Both the position numbers and the translations under genes were made by a program. Shown here one piece after another: positions 18,428 through 28,030 of a DNA stretch of 64,000 nucleotides. Position 1 is the first letter of the stretch; each line of letters begins with the position of its first letter. Origin of the DNA: Pseudomonas sp. Gutcm_11s. Lineage in GTDB: Bacteria > Pseudomonadota > Gammaproteobacteria > Pseudomonadales > Pseudomonadaceae. The notes below the pieces were generated by a model. The model was not told the origin of the DNA, ran no database searches, and was given only the letters and a program-made list of their open reading frames with translations. The DNA lies in assembly GCF_028649395.1 (NCBI RefSeq), contig NZ_JAQSUW010000014.1:480315-544314 (forward strand), given 5' to 3'.

Positions 18428-20911
18428 TCAGAATTTCTGGGTGACGGTAGCCACCACGGTGCGTTCCTCGCCCAGGTAGCAGGCGGTTGCCGAATAGCAG
18501 GACGCCACGTAGTACTCGTCGGTGAGGTTGTTGGCGTTGACTCGCACCGAGGTGCCCTGCAGGCCGACGTTGCTCAGGTCATAGCTGATCGCCGCATCGA
18601 ACAGGGTGTAGGACGGCACCTTGAAATCGTTCAGGTCGCTGCCGTAGCTCTCGCCCACATAGCGCGCACCGGCGCCAATGGTCAGGCCAGCCAGCAAGCC
18701 GTCCTTGAAGCCATAGTCGGCCCACAGGCTGGCCATCTGCTCGGGGGTCTGGTACGGAGTGTTGCCCTTGGCGTTCACCACGTTGGTGTAACTGGCGTCA
18801 GCGAAGATGTAATAGGGCTTGCTGTACTCCACGTCGTTGTAGGTGTAGCTGCCCATCAGCTGCAGGTTGTCGGTGACCTGCACGCGGGCTTCCAGCTCCA
18901 CGCCCTTGGAGTCGATGCCGCCGACGCCCTTGTACTCGTAGCTGTCGGTGAAGCTGTTTTCCTTGGCGAACAGGTTCTCCATCTCGATGGTGAAGAAGGA
19001 GATGGTGTACAGGTCGTCGGTGCCCGGCGGCTGGAATTTCAGGCCGGCTTCCCACTGCTCGCCGGTGGTCGGCTTGAGGATCTGCGCGCCGTCGGAGTAG
19101 TTGGACGTCGGGTTGAACGAGGTGGAGTAGCTCAGGTACGGCGACAGGCCGTTGTCGAAGGCATAGAGCACACCGAGGTGGCCGCTGAGCTTGTCGCCGG
19201 TGTTGGCGTCCTTGGTGCCCTGCTGATAGTCGTCGATGGACACGTCGTACCAGTCCTGGCGCAGGCCGGCGGTGAAGTTCCAGCCGCCCAGCTCGACCAG
19301 GTCCTGCACGTACAGACCGGCCTGCTTCTGCCGACGCAGGGCATTGCTGACGGTGGCCAGGTCGGCCAGGTCGTTGGCCGGGTACTGCGGGTTGAATACA
19401 TCCAGCGGGGTCACCGAGGTGTAGTCGCGGTCGTAGCGCACCTTGTTCTTCGAATACTGATAGTCGAGTCCGGTGACGACCGTGTGCTGCGCCGCGCCGG
19501 TGGCGAATTCGGCCTGCAGCATGTTGTCGACGATCCAGGCGTGCAGGTTCTCCTCGCCGCCGCTGAAGCCACGGCTCAGCTCGTTGCTGGTGGCGCTCAC
19601 GTAGCCGTTGCCCCAGACCTGGCTGTTCTCGCTGGTGGCGTCCAGGTAGCGGAAGTTCTGCCGCGCGCTCCAGGTATCGTTGAAGCGGTGTTCCAGCTCG
19701 TAGCCGAGCATCTGCTGGGTACGGGTGAACTCCTCGATGCTCGGGTCGCCCTCGAAGAAGCTGCCGGAAATGCGCTCGCCATTGCGTTTGTGCAGGGTGC
19801 CGGAGGCCGGCAGGCTGCCGTGGTAGCCGCCGTTCGGGTCGTGCTGCAGGTAGGCGTAGAGATTGAGCAGAGTGTCGTCGCTGAGGTTCAGCGCCAGGCT
19901 GGGCATCAGCGCGTAGCGGGTCTCCTCGACATGGTCGACCTGCACGTCAGCGTCCTTGGCCAGGCCGACCAGGCGGTAGGCGACGTTGTCGCTGAGTGGG
20001 CCAGTGACGTCGAAGGCGGTCTGCTTGTAGTCGTGGCTGCCGTAGGACACATCGATGCGCGCGGCCTGTTCGAACTCCGGACGTTTGGTGGTCAGTGCCG
20101 CCAGGCCACCCGGGTTGCTGCGTCCGTAGAGCACCGAGGACGGGCCCTTGAGCACGTCGATGCGCTCGATGAAGTACGGGTCGATCTGCAGGCTGGTGAA
20201 CGAGCCCGGGTCGCCCATGGACTTCAGGCCGTCGATGATGATGTTGTCCACCGAGCCGTCGTTGATCCCTCGCATGGCCAGGTAGTCGTAGCGATGAGTG
20301 CTGCCGTAGGGATTGGTGAGCACGCCGGCGGTGTAGCGCGTGGCCTCGGCGACAGTGCGCGAGCCCTGCTCCTCGATCTGCGCGGCGGTGACCACGGACA
20401 CGCTCTGCGAGGTCTTCACCAGCTCCTTGCTGGTCTTGGTTGCCACGCTGCTGTGGGTGGCGTTGTAGCCATCCATGCTGCCCAGTGCATTGCCCAGGGC
20501 AAAGCCTTCCACGTGGGCGGTCTCCAGCGACAGGTTGGCGCCTTCGCCTGCCACGCTCAGCGAGTAGCCGCCGCTGGCGTCGCGCACCACCTGCAGGCCG
20601 CTGCCCTGCAGCAGCCGGGCCAGGCCCTCGTCCACCGAATACTGGCCCTGCAGGCCGGCGCTCTGCTTGCCGGCGGTGAGCTGGCCGTCCACGGCGAGCA
20701 GAATCTGCGACTCGCTGGCGAACTGGCTCAGGGCGCTGGACAGCGGGCCGGCCGCGATGGCGTAGCTGCGCAGGCTCTGCTCGGTCTCGGCGGCATGCAC
20801 CTGGCTGATCAGGAGCGGTTGCAGGGCGGCCAGCGGCATGGCCAGCACGGCGGCGCGAATGGCGCAGCGCAGGATCTGCGGAGCCGGACGGTGGATATGG
20901 GTGGTACGCAT
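18428..20911 (-). CDS. TonB-dependent siderophore receptor with signalling (STN) domain, FoxA/ferrioxamine-like
   Basis: This 827-residue outer-membrane receptor has a signal peptide of about 40 residues, then an STN secretin/TonB domain at about 45-110 (RSYAIAAGPLSSALSQFA region), a plug (about 150-260) and a 22-strand barrel ending in Phe. The C-terminus, with two cysteines in CYSATACYLGEERTV, resembles FoxA/FhuA hydroxamate receptors. The STN domain contacts the FecR-like protein encoded just upstream to signal substrate binding. Ferrioxamine-type ligand is inferred from sequence resemblance and gene order, not proven. Confidence 0.9.
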   Translation of the reverse strand: MRTTHIHRPAPQILRCAIRAAVLAMPLAALQPLLISQVHAAETEQSLRSYAIAAGPLSSALSQFASESQILLAVDGQLTAGKQSAGLQGQYSVDEGLARLLQGSGLQVVRDASGGYSLSVAGEGANLSLETAHVEGFALGNALGSMDGYNATHSSVATKTSKELVKTSQSVSVVTAAQIEEQGSRTVAEATRYTAGVLTNPYGSTHRYDYLAMRGINDGSVDNIIIDGLKSMGDPGSFTSLQIDPYFIERIDVLKGPSSVLYGRSNPGGLAALTTKRPEFEQAARIDVSYGSHDYKQTAFDVTGPLSDNVAYRLVGLAKDADVQVDHVEETRYALMPSLALNLSDDTLLNLYAYLQHDPNGGYHGSLPASGTLHKRNGERISGSFFEGDPSIEEFTRTQQMLGYELEHRFNDTWSARQNFRYLDATSENSQVWGNGYVSATSNELSRGFSGGEENLHAWIVDNMLQAEFATGAAQHTVVTGLDYQYSKNKVRYDRDYTSVTPLDVFNPQYPANDLADLATVSNALRRQKQAGLYVQDLVELGGWNFTAGLRQDWYDVSIDDYQQGTKDANTGDKLSGHLGVLYAFDNGLSPYLSYSTSFNPTSNYSDGAQILKPTTGEQWEAGLKFQPPGTDDLYTISFFTIEMENLFAKENSFTDSYEYKGVGGIDSKGVELEARVQVTDNLQLMGSYTYNDVEYSKPYYIFADASYTNVVNAKGNTPYQTPEQMASLWADYGFKDGLLAGLTIGAGARYVGESYGSDLNDFKVPSYTLFDAAISYDLSNVGLQGTSVRVNANNLTDEYYVASCYSATACYLGEERTVVATVTQKF

Positions 20912-21021
20912 GGAGATCCCCTGGGTCTGCTGAAATGGCTGGGCTAAATTGCCCTTCTGCCCCTAGAGCCAGACGAGACGCGAAAAGGGGAACCGCAAAT
21001 GAAAAATATTTTCGCCTGCAC

Positions 21022-21966
21022 TCAAACCGCAGCAGTCTCGCGCGGCTCGATGCTGATCCACCAGGGCAGACGGCGCACCACGCGCACCGGCAGGCTGGCC
21101 TCTAGCGCGGAGTAGATGCGTTCCGGCTCGGCCAGCGGGAAGGCGCCAACCAGGCGCAGGTTGGCGACCTGTGGATCGCAGCCCAGATGGCCGTGCTGAT
21201 AGCGCGACAGTTCGGCGATGAACTCGCCCAACGGGATGTCGTCGGCCTGCAGAATGCCGTGGGTCCAGGCCTGCTGACCCGGTCGCAATGGCGCCGGCTG
21301 GTCCACCCGCAGAGCGTCGAAGTAGATCTGCTGCCCGGCCACCAAGGCCTGGCGACGCGCGCCGAGGATCTCCAGCTCGCCGCGCTCGGCCGAGACCAGA
21401 TAGCCATCCTCGCGCTGGCGCACTGCAAAACGCCCCTGCTGCACGCGCAGGCGAGCATGTTCGGTCTCCAGCCACAGCGGCCGGTCATCGGCAGCCACGT
21501 CCACCAGCACCTCGCCGCGATACAGCGCCAGGCGCCGCAGGCTGGCGCTGAAATCCACGTCCAGCGCGCTGTCGGTGTTCAGCCACAGCCGGCTACCATC
21601 GGCCAGCTCGCTGCCCCGCACCTCGCCCACCGCCGTGCGCTGGTTGGCTTGCCATTGCTGCCAGGGCAGGCCGCGGCCGGTGAGCGCCAGCAGGGCGCCG
21701 CCGCTGATCACGGACAGCACCTTCAGCGCCTGGCGCCGATCCATGCCCCGCGCCTGCAGTGCCGAACGCGCTGCCTGGCGTTGCGGCAGACGCTCGAACT
21801 GGCTGCTGATCATCTCCACCCGCTGCCAGGCCTGGCGATGCTGCGGCTGTGCCTCCAGCCAAAGCTGCCAGGCGAGACGGTCCTGCTCGCTGACATGCTC
21901 GTCACGCAGGCGGGAAAACCATTCGGCAGCTTGCTCCAGCACGGTGAAATCGATGCTCTGGCTCAT
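21022..21966 (-). CDS. FecR-family anti-sigma/sigma-regulator
   Basis: This 314-residue inner-membrane regulator has an N-terminal cytoplasmic DUF4880-type segment (AAEWFSRLRDEHVSEQDRLA) that binds the sigma factor. One transmembrane helix follows (about 80-100), then a periplasmic FecR domain and a C-terminal domain for contact with the receptor STN region. It starts three bases after the sigma-factor stop, so the two are co-translated. It is probably the signal relay for the adjacent receptor. Confidence 0.92.
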   Translation of the reverse strand: MSQSIDFTVLEQAAEWFSRLRDEHVSEQDRLAWQLWLEAQPQHRQAWQRVEMISSQFERLPQRQAARSALQARGMDRRQALKVLSVISGGALLALTGRGLPWQQWQANQRTAVGEVRGSELADGSRLWLNTDSALDVDFSASLRRLALYRGEVLVDVAADDRPLWLETEHARLRVQQGRFAVRQREDGYLVSAERGELEILGARRQALVAGQQIYFDALRVDQPAPLRPGQQAWTHGILQADDIPLGEFIAELSRYQHGHLGCDPQVANLRLVGAFPLAEPERIYSALEASLPVRVVRRLPWWISIEPRETAAV

Positions 21967-21969
21967 GCG

Positions 21970-22494
21970 TCAGTCCTGCGCCAGGGTCAGGCAATGCAGC
22001 ATGGCCTGGGCCATGTACTTCTTCACCATGCGCTCGGACACGCCGAGCCTGGCGGCAATCTGCACATAGGTCAGACCATCGAGCTGGGCCATGAGGAAGG
22101 CGTCACGCACCTTGCCCGGCAGGCGCCGCAACATGGCATCGATCTGCAGCAAGGTGGCCATGATCAGCTCGCGTTCCTCCGGCGACGGCGCGTACTGCTC
22201 CGGCTGCAGGGCCAGGGATTCCAGGTAGGCGCGCTCGATGGCCAGGCGACGCCAGTGGTTGACCAGCAGGGAGTGGGCGATGGTCGACAGGTAGGCGCGC
22301 GGATCACGCAACGGGCTGAGGTCGCGCTCCTTGCTCAGCAGACGCAGGAAGGTGTCCTGGGCCAGATCGGCGGCGTTCTGCGCGCAGCCCATGCGTTGCC
22401 GCAGCCAGCCGTGCAACCAACCGTGGTGATCCTGATAGAGCTGCTGGAACGCCTGCTGCTGAGGAGGGGTCGTACTGACCGCCATGGGAAACAT
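21970..22494 (-). CDS. FecI-family ECF RNA polymerase sigma factor
   Basis: This 174-residue ECF sigma factor has region 2 with DLAQDTFLRLLSKERDL and region 4 with the helix-turn-helix LDGLTYVQIAARLGVSERMVKKYM. Paired with a FecR homologue and a transducing receptor, it forms an iron-siderophore cell-surface signalling system (FoxI-type by analogy). A Fur-box candidate lies just upstream, so iron limitation is likely to switch it on and receptor signal then activates the receptor gene. Confidence 0.93.
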   Translation of the reverse strand: MFPMAVSTTPPQQQAFQQLYQDHHGWLHGWLRQRMGCAQNAADLAQDTFLRLLSKERDLSPLRDPRAYLSTIAHSLLVNHWRRLAIERAYLESLALQPEQYAPSPEERELIMATLLQIDAMLRRLPGKVRDAFLMAQLDGLTYVQIAARLGVSERMVKKYMAQAMLHCLTLAQD

Positions 22495-22521
22495 CCGCCA
22501 TCCACGCCGAAAGAGCGCGAA

Positions 22522-22536
22522 TGGTAATGCTTCTCA
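22522..22536 (-). promoter_or_regulatory. candidate Fur box upstream of the ECF sigma gene
   Basis: TGGTAATGCTTCTCA matches the Fur 7-1-7 model (TGATAAT-N-ATTATCA) at 11 of 14 positions and lies 28 bp upstream of the sigma-factor start. The position and the iron-uptake context support Fur repression. Confidence 0.6.
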
Positions 22537-22583
22537 AGTTTGAGTTACCAGAGAATTCTCTTCGCCACGCCAGCGGGCACGAA

Positions 22584-23183
22584 TCAGCCGTTGATCGGCC
22601 GCCGTCCAGCCAGTGCATGAGCCAGGGTGCCACCGTCCACCAGTTCCAGCTCGCCACCCAGCGGAACGCCATGGGCGATACGCGACAGGACGATACCCTT
22701 GCCGTTGAGCATCTGCGCGATGTAGTGGGCGGTGGCCTCGCCTTCCACCGTCGGGTTGGTGGCGAGGATAACTTCGCCGTACTGGCTGGCGCCGATATGT
22801 GCCAGCAGCTCGGGAATGCCGATGGCCTCCGGGCCCAGGCCATCCAATGGGGAGAGATGACCCTTGAGCACGAAGTAACGCCCGCGATAACCAGTCTGCT
22901 CTACCGCGAACACGTCCAGCGGCCCCTCCACCACGCACAGCAACGCGTCGTCGCGGCGCGGGTCGCTGCACTGCGGGCACAGCTCGTCCTCGCTCAGGGT
23001 ACGGCAACGCCTGCAGTGCCCTACCCCCTCCATCGCCGCCGCCAGCGCCTGCGACAAACGCATGCCGCCGCTGCGATCACGTTCCAGCAACTGCAGCGCC
23101 ATGCGCTGCGCGGTCTTCTGCCCGACGCCGGGGAGAAGGCGCAGCGAATCGATCAGTTGGCGGATTAGAGGGCTGAAGCTCAT
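22584..23183 (-). CDS. recR: recombination mediator RecR
   Basis: RecR is 199 residues and works with RecF and RecO to load RecA on gapped DNA. It has an N-terminal HhH region ([17 protein letters not shown]), a C4 zinc finger ([16 protein letters not shown]), and a Toprim domain with [12 protein letters not shown]. It is the last gene of the dnaX-ybaB-recR group. The 171-bp spacer before it holds a hairpin element. Confidence 0.96.
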   Translation of the reverse strand: MSFSPLIRQLIDSLRLLPGVGQKTAQRMALQLLERDRSGGMRLSQALAAAMEGVGHCRRCRTLSEDELCPQCSDPRRDDALLCVVEGPLDVFAVEQTGYRGRYFVLKGHLSPLDGLGPEAIGIPELLAHIGASQYGEVILATNPTVEGEATAHYIAQMLNGKGIVLSRIAHGVPLGGELELVDGGTLAHALAGRRPING

Positions 23184-23267
23184 GGGGGCTACCGGGTGCT
23201 AGCTTTTCTGGAGCCACTGCGGTGTAAGTGCCGTTCAGACGCTGTGCAGAGCAAGGCGCAAGACGGC

Positions 23268-23308
23268 ACGGGCACCGGAGTTTACTGGCCGTAAATGAGG
23301 ATGCCCGG
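23268..23308. repeat. imperfect hairpin element between ybaB and recR
   Basis: TTTAC-TGGCC-GTAAA forms an inner 5-bp stem. CGGGCA and TGCCCG form an outer stem around it. It resembles short interspersed palindromic elements of Pseudomonas intergenic regions that contain a GTTTAC...GTAAATGAGGA core; that resemblance is from memory and no second copy was found in this window. No gene is seen in 23184-23354. Confidence 0.4.
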
Positions 23309-23354
23309 GCCGGCTTGCAACACAGCTATGTGCAGTGGCTGGGCGGCACGTTTA

Positions 23355-23681
23355 TCAGAAAGGCATTTTGAAGCCGGGCGGGAGCTGCATGCCGGCGGTC
23401 ATGCCGGACATTTTCTCCTGGCTGTTCTGCTCGACCTTGCGCACGGCATCGTTCACCGCTGCGGCGATCAAGTCTTCCAGCACTTCCTTGTCTTCCTGCA
23501 TCAGGCTGTCATCCAGGGTGATGCGCTTGACGTCGTGGCGACCGGTCATCACCACGCTCACCAGGCCGGCGCCGGACTGGCCGGTGACTTCGGCGTTGGC
23601 CAGCTCTTCCTGCATCTTCTGCATCTTTTCCTGCATCTGCTGCGCCTGCTTCATCAGGCCTGCCATGCCGCCTTTCATCAT
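23355..23681 (-). CDS. ybaB: YbaB/EbfC family nucleoid-associated protein
   Basis: This 108-residue dimeric DNA-binding protein is encoded between dnaX and recR, as in most gamma-proteobacteria. It has an N-terminal Gln/Met-rich helix ([19 protein letters not shown]) and the conserved [10 protein letters not shown] and [16 protein letters not shown] segments. It is co-transcribed with dnaX (24-bp spacer). Confidence 0.95.
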   Translation of the reverse strand: MMKGGMAGLMKQAQQMQEKMQKMQEELANAEVTGQSGAGLVSVVMTGRHDVKRITLDDSLMQEDKEVLEDLIAAAVNDAVRKVEQNSQEKMSGMTAGMQLPPGFKMPF

Positions 23682-23705
23682 GGTGATGTTCCTCTGCTAT
23701 GCGAC

Positions 23706-25823
23706 TCAGGGAGTCAGGGGTTCGATGGAGTCGGCGCGGATCGCCGCACCAAACTGTTGAATCATCTGCTGCACGATCGGATCGTCATGGATCGACTGCT
23801 CTGCCTGGCGCTGGCGCTCCGCACGCTTGCGCGAGGCGGCCTGGGCCGGGGTTTCCTGCTCGGGGCGGATCAGTTCGATACGCAGCTTCAGGTCGCGCCC
23901 CAGGTGCTGGTTCAGCGCCTCGTTCAGGCGGCGCTGCTGGGTGGCATTGAACAGCGCGCTGTGCGCCGGGTCCAGGTGCAGCAGCCAGTCGTCGCCGTTG
24001 GACTCGATCAGGGTGCAGTTGGCGCCGATGCTGCCGGTCATGCCGGACAGGCCCAGGCGTGGGAACAGCTCCAGCCACTCGGCAGCCAGGCCGGTGGCGG
24101 GCTGCGAAGCCGGCAGCGGCTCGGGCTCGGCTGGAGCAGCGGCAGGCGCGTCGAAGTCGTAATCGAGGCTGTCGGCATCGGGCTCGTAGTAGTCGTAGTC
24201 GCCAGGTGGCGGCTCGTCGTCATCGTCCGCCTCGGCACTGGCGACCGGCGCACTCGCAGCTGCATCGACCACCTGCGCCGCCGACTCGCCCAGCGGCACT
24301 GCCACCGGTGTATCGGCTGGGCCTGCGACGATAGCGGCCTGAGGCTCGACCGGCGCCTGTACCGGAGCAACCGGCAGACTCTCCTCGAGCGGAGCTGGCG
24401 CGGCAGTTGCCCAAGGCACATCGACGGCCGCGACAGGCTCGGCAAGCGCCTCGACCATTGCCGCCGACTCGGCCGGCGGCGGTGCGATCACAGGAGCAGG
24501 TGCAGGTACGGGAGCTGGGACAGCAGCCACTGGAGCCGGAGCCGGAGCCGCGACAGGCTCGGGGGCAGGCACAGGCTGCGGAACAACCGGAGCAACCGGA
24601 GCAACCGGAGCAACCGGAGCAACGATAGCGGCCGGCGCGGCAACGGGGGCTGCGCCGGCCACTGGGGTCTTGTCGGAATCAGCTGTGGCCTTGCTGATCC
24701 CCAGATTCTTTAGTGGCGACCTGGGCGCGCCGTCGGCATCCGCCGGGCGGAACGCCAGCATGCGCAGCAGCACCATCTCGAAACCACCACGCGGGTCCGG
24801 CGCCAGCGGCAAATCGCGGCGGCCGATCAGGCCCATCTGGTAGTAGAACTGCACGTCTTCGGCCGGCAACGCCTGGGCCAACGCCAGCACCTTGTCGCGG
24901 TCGCCCTGGCCGTTGTCCACGGCCTCCGGCAGCGCCTGGGCGATGGCCACGCGGTGCAGCACATTGAGCATTTCCGAGAGTACGCCACTCCAGTCCGGGC
25001 CCTGTTCGGCCAGGTGGCGCACCGCTTCGAGCAGCGCACGGGCATCGCCTTCCAGCAACGCATGCAGCACGCCGTAGACCTGGCCGTGATCGAGGGTGCC
25101 GAGCATCGAGCGCACGTCGGTCGCCAGTACCTTGCCCTCACCGAAGGCGATGGCCTGGTCGGTGAGGCTCATGGCGTCGCGCATCGAGCCATCGGCGGCA
25201 CGGCCGAGCAGCCACAGGGCGTCTTCCTCGAACGGAATGCTCTCGGCGGTCAGTACATGGGTCAGGTGCTCGACCACCCGCTCCGGCGGCATGTTCTTCA
25301 GAGAGAACTGCAGGCAGCGCGAGAGGATGGTCACCGGCAGCTTCTGCGGATCGGTGGTGGCGAGCAGGAACTTGACGTGGGGTGGCGGCTCTTCAAGGGT
25401 CTTGAGCAGCGCGTTGAACGAGTGCGTGGAAAGCATGTGCACTTCGTCGATCAGGTAGACCTTGTAGCGCCCGCGGCTCGGCGCATACTGCACGTTCTCC
25501 AGCAGCTCACGGGTGTCCTCGACCTTGGTACGACTCGCGGCGTCCACCTCGATCAGGTCGACGAAGCGCCCCTCGTCGATCTCCCGGCACACCGAGCACT
25601 GGCCACAGGGGCTGGCGCTGATGCCGGTCTCGCAGTTCAGGCACTTGGCGATGATCCGCGCGATGGTGGTCTTGCCCACGCCACGGGTACCGGTGAACAG
25701 GTAGGCATGGTGCAGGCGCTGGCTATCCAGGGCATTGATCAGAGCCTTGAGCACATGGGTCTGCCCGACCATCTCGCGGAAGCTGCGCGGGCGCCATTTG
25801 CGTGCAAGAACCTGATAACTCAT
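23706..25823 (-). CDS. dnaX: DNA polymerase III subunit tau/gamma
   Basis: DnaX is a 705-residue clamp-loader ATPase. The N-terminal AAA+ domain has Walker A GTRGVGKTT, a four-Cys zinc module (C-x8-C-x2-C-x2-C, with CGQCSVC), Walker B LIDEVHML and the sensor segment TTDPQKLPVTILSRC. Domain III follows. A long Pro/Ala/Val/Glu-rich linker (about residues 375-580) includes a tandem nonanucleotide repeat. The C-terminal alpha-binding domain includes WLELFPRLGLSGM. No obvious A-rich slippery site for gamma production was noticed. It is divergent from imuA. Confidence 0.95.
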   Translation of the reverse strand: MSYQVLARKWRPRSFREMVGQTHVLKALINALDSQRLHHAYLFTGTRGVGKTTIARIIAKCLNCETGISASPCGQCSVCREIDEGRFVDLIEVDAASRTKVEDTRELLENVQYAPSRGRYKVYLIDEVHMLSTHSFNALLKTLEEPPPHVKFLLATTDPQKLPVTILSRCLQFSLKNMPPERVVEHLTHVLTAESIPFEEDALWLLGRAADGSMRDAMSLTDQAIAFGEGKVLATDVRSMLGTLDHGQVYGVLHALLEGDARALLEAVRHLAEQGPDWSGVLSEMLNVLHRVAIAQALPEAVDNGQGDRDKVLALAQALPAEDVQFYYQMGLIGRRDLPLAPDPRGGFEMVLLRMLAFRPADADGAPRSPLKNLGISKATADSDKTPVAGAAPVAAPAAIVAPVAPVAPVAPVVPQPVPAPEPVAAPAPAPVAAVPAPVPAPAPVIAPPPAESAAMVEALAEPVAAVDVPWATAAPAPLEESLPVAPVQAPVEPQAAIVAGPADTPVAVPLGESAAQVVDAAASAPVASAEADDDDEPPPGDYDYYEPDADSLDYDFDAPAAAPAEPEPLPASQPATGLAAEWLELFPRLGLSGMTGSIGANCTLIESNGDDWLLHLDPAHSALFNATQQRRLNEALNQHLGRDLKLRIELIRPEQETPAQAASRKRAERQRQAEQSIHDDPIVQQMIQQFGAAIRADSIEPLTP
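24580..24624. repeat. five-copy 9-bp tandem repeat inside dnaX
   Basis: Five units of GGAGCAACC (first GGAACAACC, last GGAGCAACG) run head to tail. On the coding strand they give repeated Ala/Pro-Val-type tripeptides in the flexible linker of tau. The repeat keeps the frame, so copy-number changes would only alter linker length. Confidence 0.9.
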
Positions 25824-25946
25824 GAAAAACCGTCGCGGCAGGGAAAGCGGAAGTGGCTAATCCTAGCGGAGCACCGGGCAAATTGCATCCGCCATGGCCA
25901 GCGCCCTTCATCGGAGCGTCCTTGCTGGCGGCCCACACATCGAATA

Positions 25947-25962
25947 CTGTTTTTATATACAG
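25947..25962 (+). promoter_or_regulatory. LexA (SOS) box of imuA-imuB-dnaE2
   Basis: CTGTTTTTATATACAG is a perfect CTGT-N8-ACAG SOS box, extended to a palindrome by flanking TA on both sides. It lies 48 bp before the imuA ATG in the dnaX-imuA intergenic region. Confidence 0.9.
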
Positions 25963-26010
25963 TATTTTGCAGCCCACCATGCCTACCCTCACCCTTATCG
26001 GATACATGCC

Positions 26011-26616
26011 ATGAATGCGCAGGTCATCGCCCTTGATCGCCTGCTGGATGAACGTCGCGTCTGGAAGGGTCAGGCACTCACAGCACCCAGCGGCGCCCAA
26101 CCCACTGAACACGTGACCCTGGATGCCGTGCTGCCGGGCGGCGGCTGGCCGGAGGGCGCGCTCAGCGAGATACTTCTATCAGCCCCGGGACTGGGCGAAT
26201 TGCGCCTGCTCTGGCCAACCCTGGCGCGCCTTAGCCAGGCCGGCGAACGCCTGGCTCTCGTCGCACCGCCATTCCTGCCCTACGCACCGGCCTGGCAAGC
26301 CGCCGGCATCGTTCTGCAACACCTGGAAATCATCCGCGCCCGAGGGGAGGATGCGCTGTGGGCCGCCGAGCAGTGCCTGCGCTCTGGCAGTTGCGGCGCC
26401 GTATTGTGCTGGCCTGGCCAGGCCAGCGACCGCGCCCTGCGCCGCCTGCAGGTAGCAGCCGAAACCGGACAGACCCTGGGCTTCGCCTATCGCCCGGCCA
26501 ATGCCGCCCATAACCCCTCACCCGCAGCCCTGCGCCTGCTACTGGAGGGACCGGCACAAGTACGCGTGCTCAAGTGCCGCGGCGGCCTGGCACCGGCGCG
26601 CGCCATCGTGCTCTGA
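26011..26616 (+). CDS. imuA: ImuA translesion-synthesis accessory protein
   Basis: ImuA is 201 residues, RecA/SulA-like in fold, and part of the ImuA-ImuB-DnaE2 mutasome. The segment LDAVLPGGGWPEGALSEILL matches the RecA-like start of the family. The ATG giving MNAQVIALDRLL is chosen; the frame extends upstream over the LexA box and that extension is not protein-like. It is separated from imuB by seven bases. Confidence 0.9.
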   Translation: MNAQVIALDRLLDERRVWKGQALTAPSGAQPTEHVTLDAVLPGGGWPEGALSEILLSAPGLGELRLLWPTLARLSQAGERLALVAPPFLPYAPAWQAAGIVLQHLEIIRARGEDALWAAEQCLRSGSCGAVLCWPGQASDRALRRLQVAAETGQTLGFAYRPANAAHNPSPAALRLLLEGPAQVRVLKCRGGLAPARAIVL

Positions 26617-26623
26617 GGTCCTG

Positions 26624-28030
26624 ATGCGCTGGGCCTGCATTCTCCTGCCACAACTGGCGCTGGACCAAGCATTGCGCCAGCACGACGACCCGCAGGCGCC
26701 GCTGGCACTGCTCAGCGGGCCGGCCAACCGCCGCGTGCTGCAGACGCTCAACCCGGCAGCGCGAGAACTCGGCCTGCGCCCCGGCATGACGCTGAGCGCC
26801 GCCCAACTGCTGAGCCGCGACTTCGCCACCGCCGACTACGACCCAGCGGCCGTCGAGCGCTGCCAACAGTTTCTCGCCGCCTGGGCCTACCGATTCAGCT
26901 CCCAGGTCAGCCTGCATTACCCGCGCACCCTGCTGCTGGAGGTGGAGTCCAGCCTCGGCCTGTTCGGCCCCTGGCCACGGCTGGAGTCTCGCCTGCGCAG
27001 CGAGTTGGACGAGCTCGGCTACCAACGGCGCATCGTCCTGGCGCCCAATCCGGCCGCCGCCCGCGCCCTGGCCAATGCCTACGACGGCCTGGCGGTGAAC
27101 AACGAGACCGCCCTCGCACGCGCCATAGGCCAGCTGCCGGTACAACGCGCCGGGCTGAGCCGCGACGAAGCCGAAGCCCTGACCCGCATGGGCCTGCGCC
27201 AGGTGCACAAAGTGCTGCAGCTACCGCGTGAGACCCTGGCCCGGCGTTTCCCCGCCAGCCTGCTGGAACAGCTCGACCGCCTGCTCGGCCGTCGCCCGCT
27301 GGGCCTGGACTTCTACCTGCCGCCCGACGAGTTCAGCCTGCGCATCGAACTGAACTTCGAGGTGGAATCGCACCAGGCCCTGCTCTTCCCGCTGCGCCGC
27401 GCCCTCGGCGACCTCGCGGCCTACCTGGCCGGCCGCGACAGTGGCGTCCAGCGCTTCACCCTGACGCTGGAACATCGCAGCGGCGCACCGACCGAACTGC
27501 AGGTCGGCCTGCTCGGCGCCGAGCGCGACCCCAACATGCTCTTCGAACTGACCCGCACACGCCTGGAGCGGCTGCAGCTGCCCGCGCCGGTACTGGCGCT
27601 GCGCCTGGTAGCTCGCGATCTGCCGGCCTTCGTGCCGGAGCGGCGCGAGCTGTTCGACCCGCGCCCGCAGCAGAACCTTGGCTGGGAGCAGCTGCGCGAG
27701 CGTCTGCGTGCCCGTCTGGGCGACGACGCCCTGCACGGCCTCGGCGCCCACGCCGACCCACGCCCCGAACACGCCTGGCGCCCGCAAGCCGGCAAGGCGC
27801 CGCTCGAGGTGCGGCCACGCCCCGGTTGGCTGCTGGCCGAACCACAGGCACTGCGTGAGCCGCCACGCATCCTGCTCGCCGGCCCCGAGCGCATCGAGTC
27901 CGGATGGTGGGATGGTGGCGACCTGCGTCGTGACTATTACCGCGCCGAACTGCGCAACGGCCAGCAGGCCTGGGTCTTCCAAGAACCAGGCGCGGATGGC
28001 ACCTGGTGGCTGCACGGATGGTTCGCATGA
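26624..28030 (+). CDS. imuB: ImuB, Y-family polymerase-like protein of the SOS mutasome
   Basis: ImuB is 468 residues and related to Y-family DNA polymerases. The catalytic carboxylate near the N-terminus is not recognisable ([17 protein letters not shown] in place of the DMDxFFAxVE type), as is known for ImuB, which acts as a scaffold linking DnaE2 to the sliding clamp. The palm/finger region and little finger are followed by a long C-terminal tail. Its TGA overlaps the dnaE2 ATG (ATGA), which predicts translational coupling. Confidence 0.92.
   Translation: MRWACILLPQLALDQALRQHDDPQAPLALLSGPANRRVLQTLNPAARELGLRPGMTLSAAQLLSRDFATADYDPAAVERCQQFLAAWAYRFSSQVSLHYPRTLLLEVESSLGLFGPWPRLESRLRSELDELGYQRRIVLAPNPAAARALANAYDGLAVNNETALARAIGQLPVQRAGLSRDEAEALTRMGLRQVHKVLQLPRETLARRFPASLLEQLDRLLGRRPLGLDFYLPPDEFSLRIELNFEVESHQALLFPLRRALGDLAAYLAGRDSGVQRFTLTLEHRSGAPTELQVGLLGAERDPNMLFELTRTRLERLQLPAPVLALRLVARDLPAFVPERRELFDPRPQQNLGWEQLRERLRARLGDDALHGLGAHADPRPEHAWRPQAGKAPLEVRPRPGWLLAEPQALREPPRILLAGPERIESGWWDGGDLRRDYYRAELRNGQQAWVFQEPGADGTWWLHGWFA

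Noticed and set aside
18365..20947. 860-codon plus-strand ORF over the siderophore receptor
   Set aside because: It is antisense to the TonB receptor, has low-complexity Val/Ala/Gly/His composition, and matches no fold. It is a GC shadow.
20912..21021. ECF-type promoter of the receptor gene
   Set aside because: A CGTCT -10-like element is present, but no -35 element at a suitable distance could be assigned with confidence.
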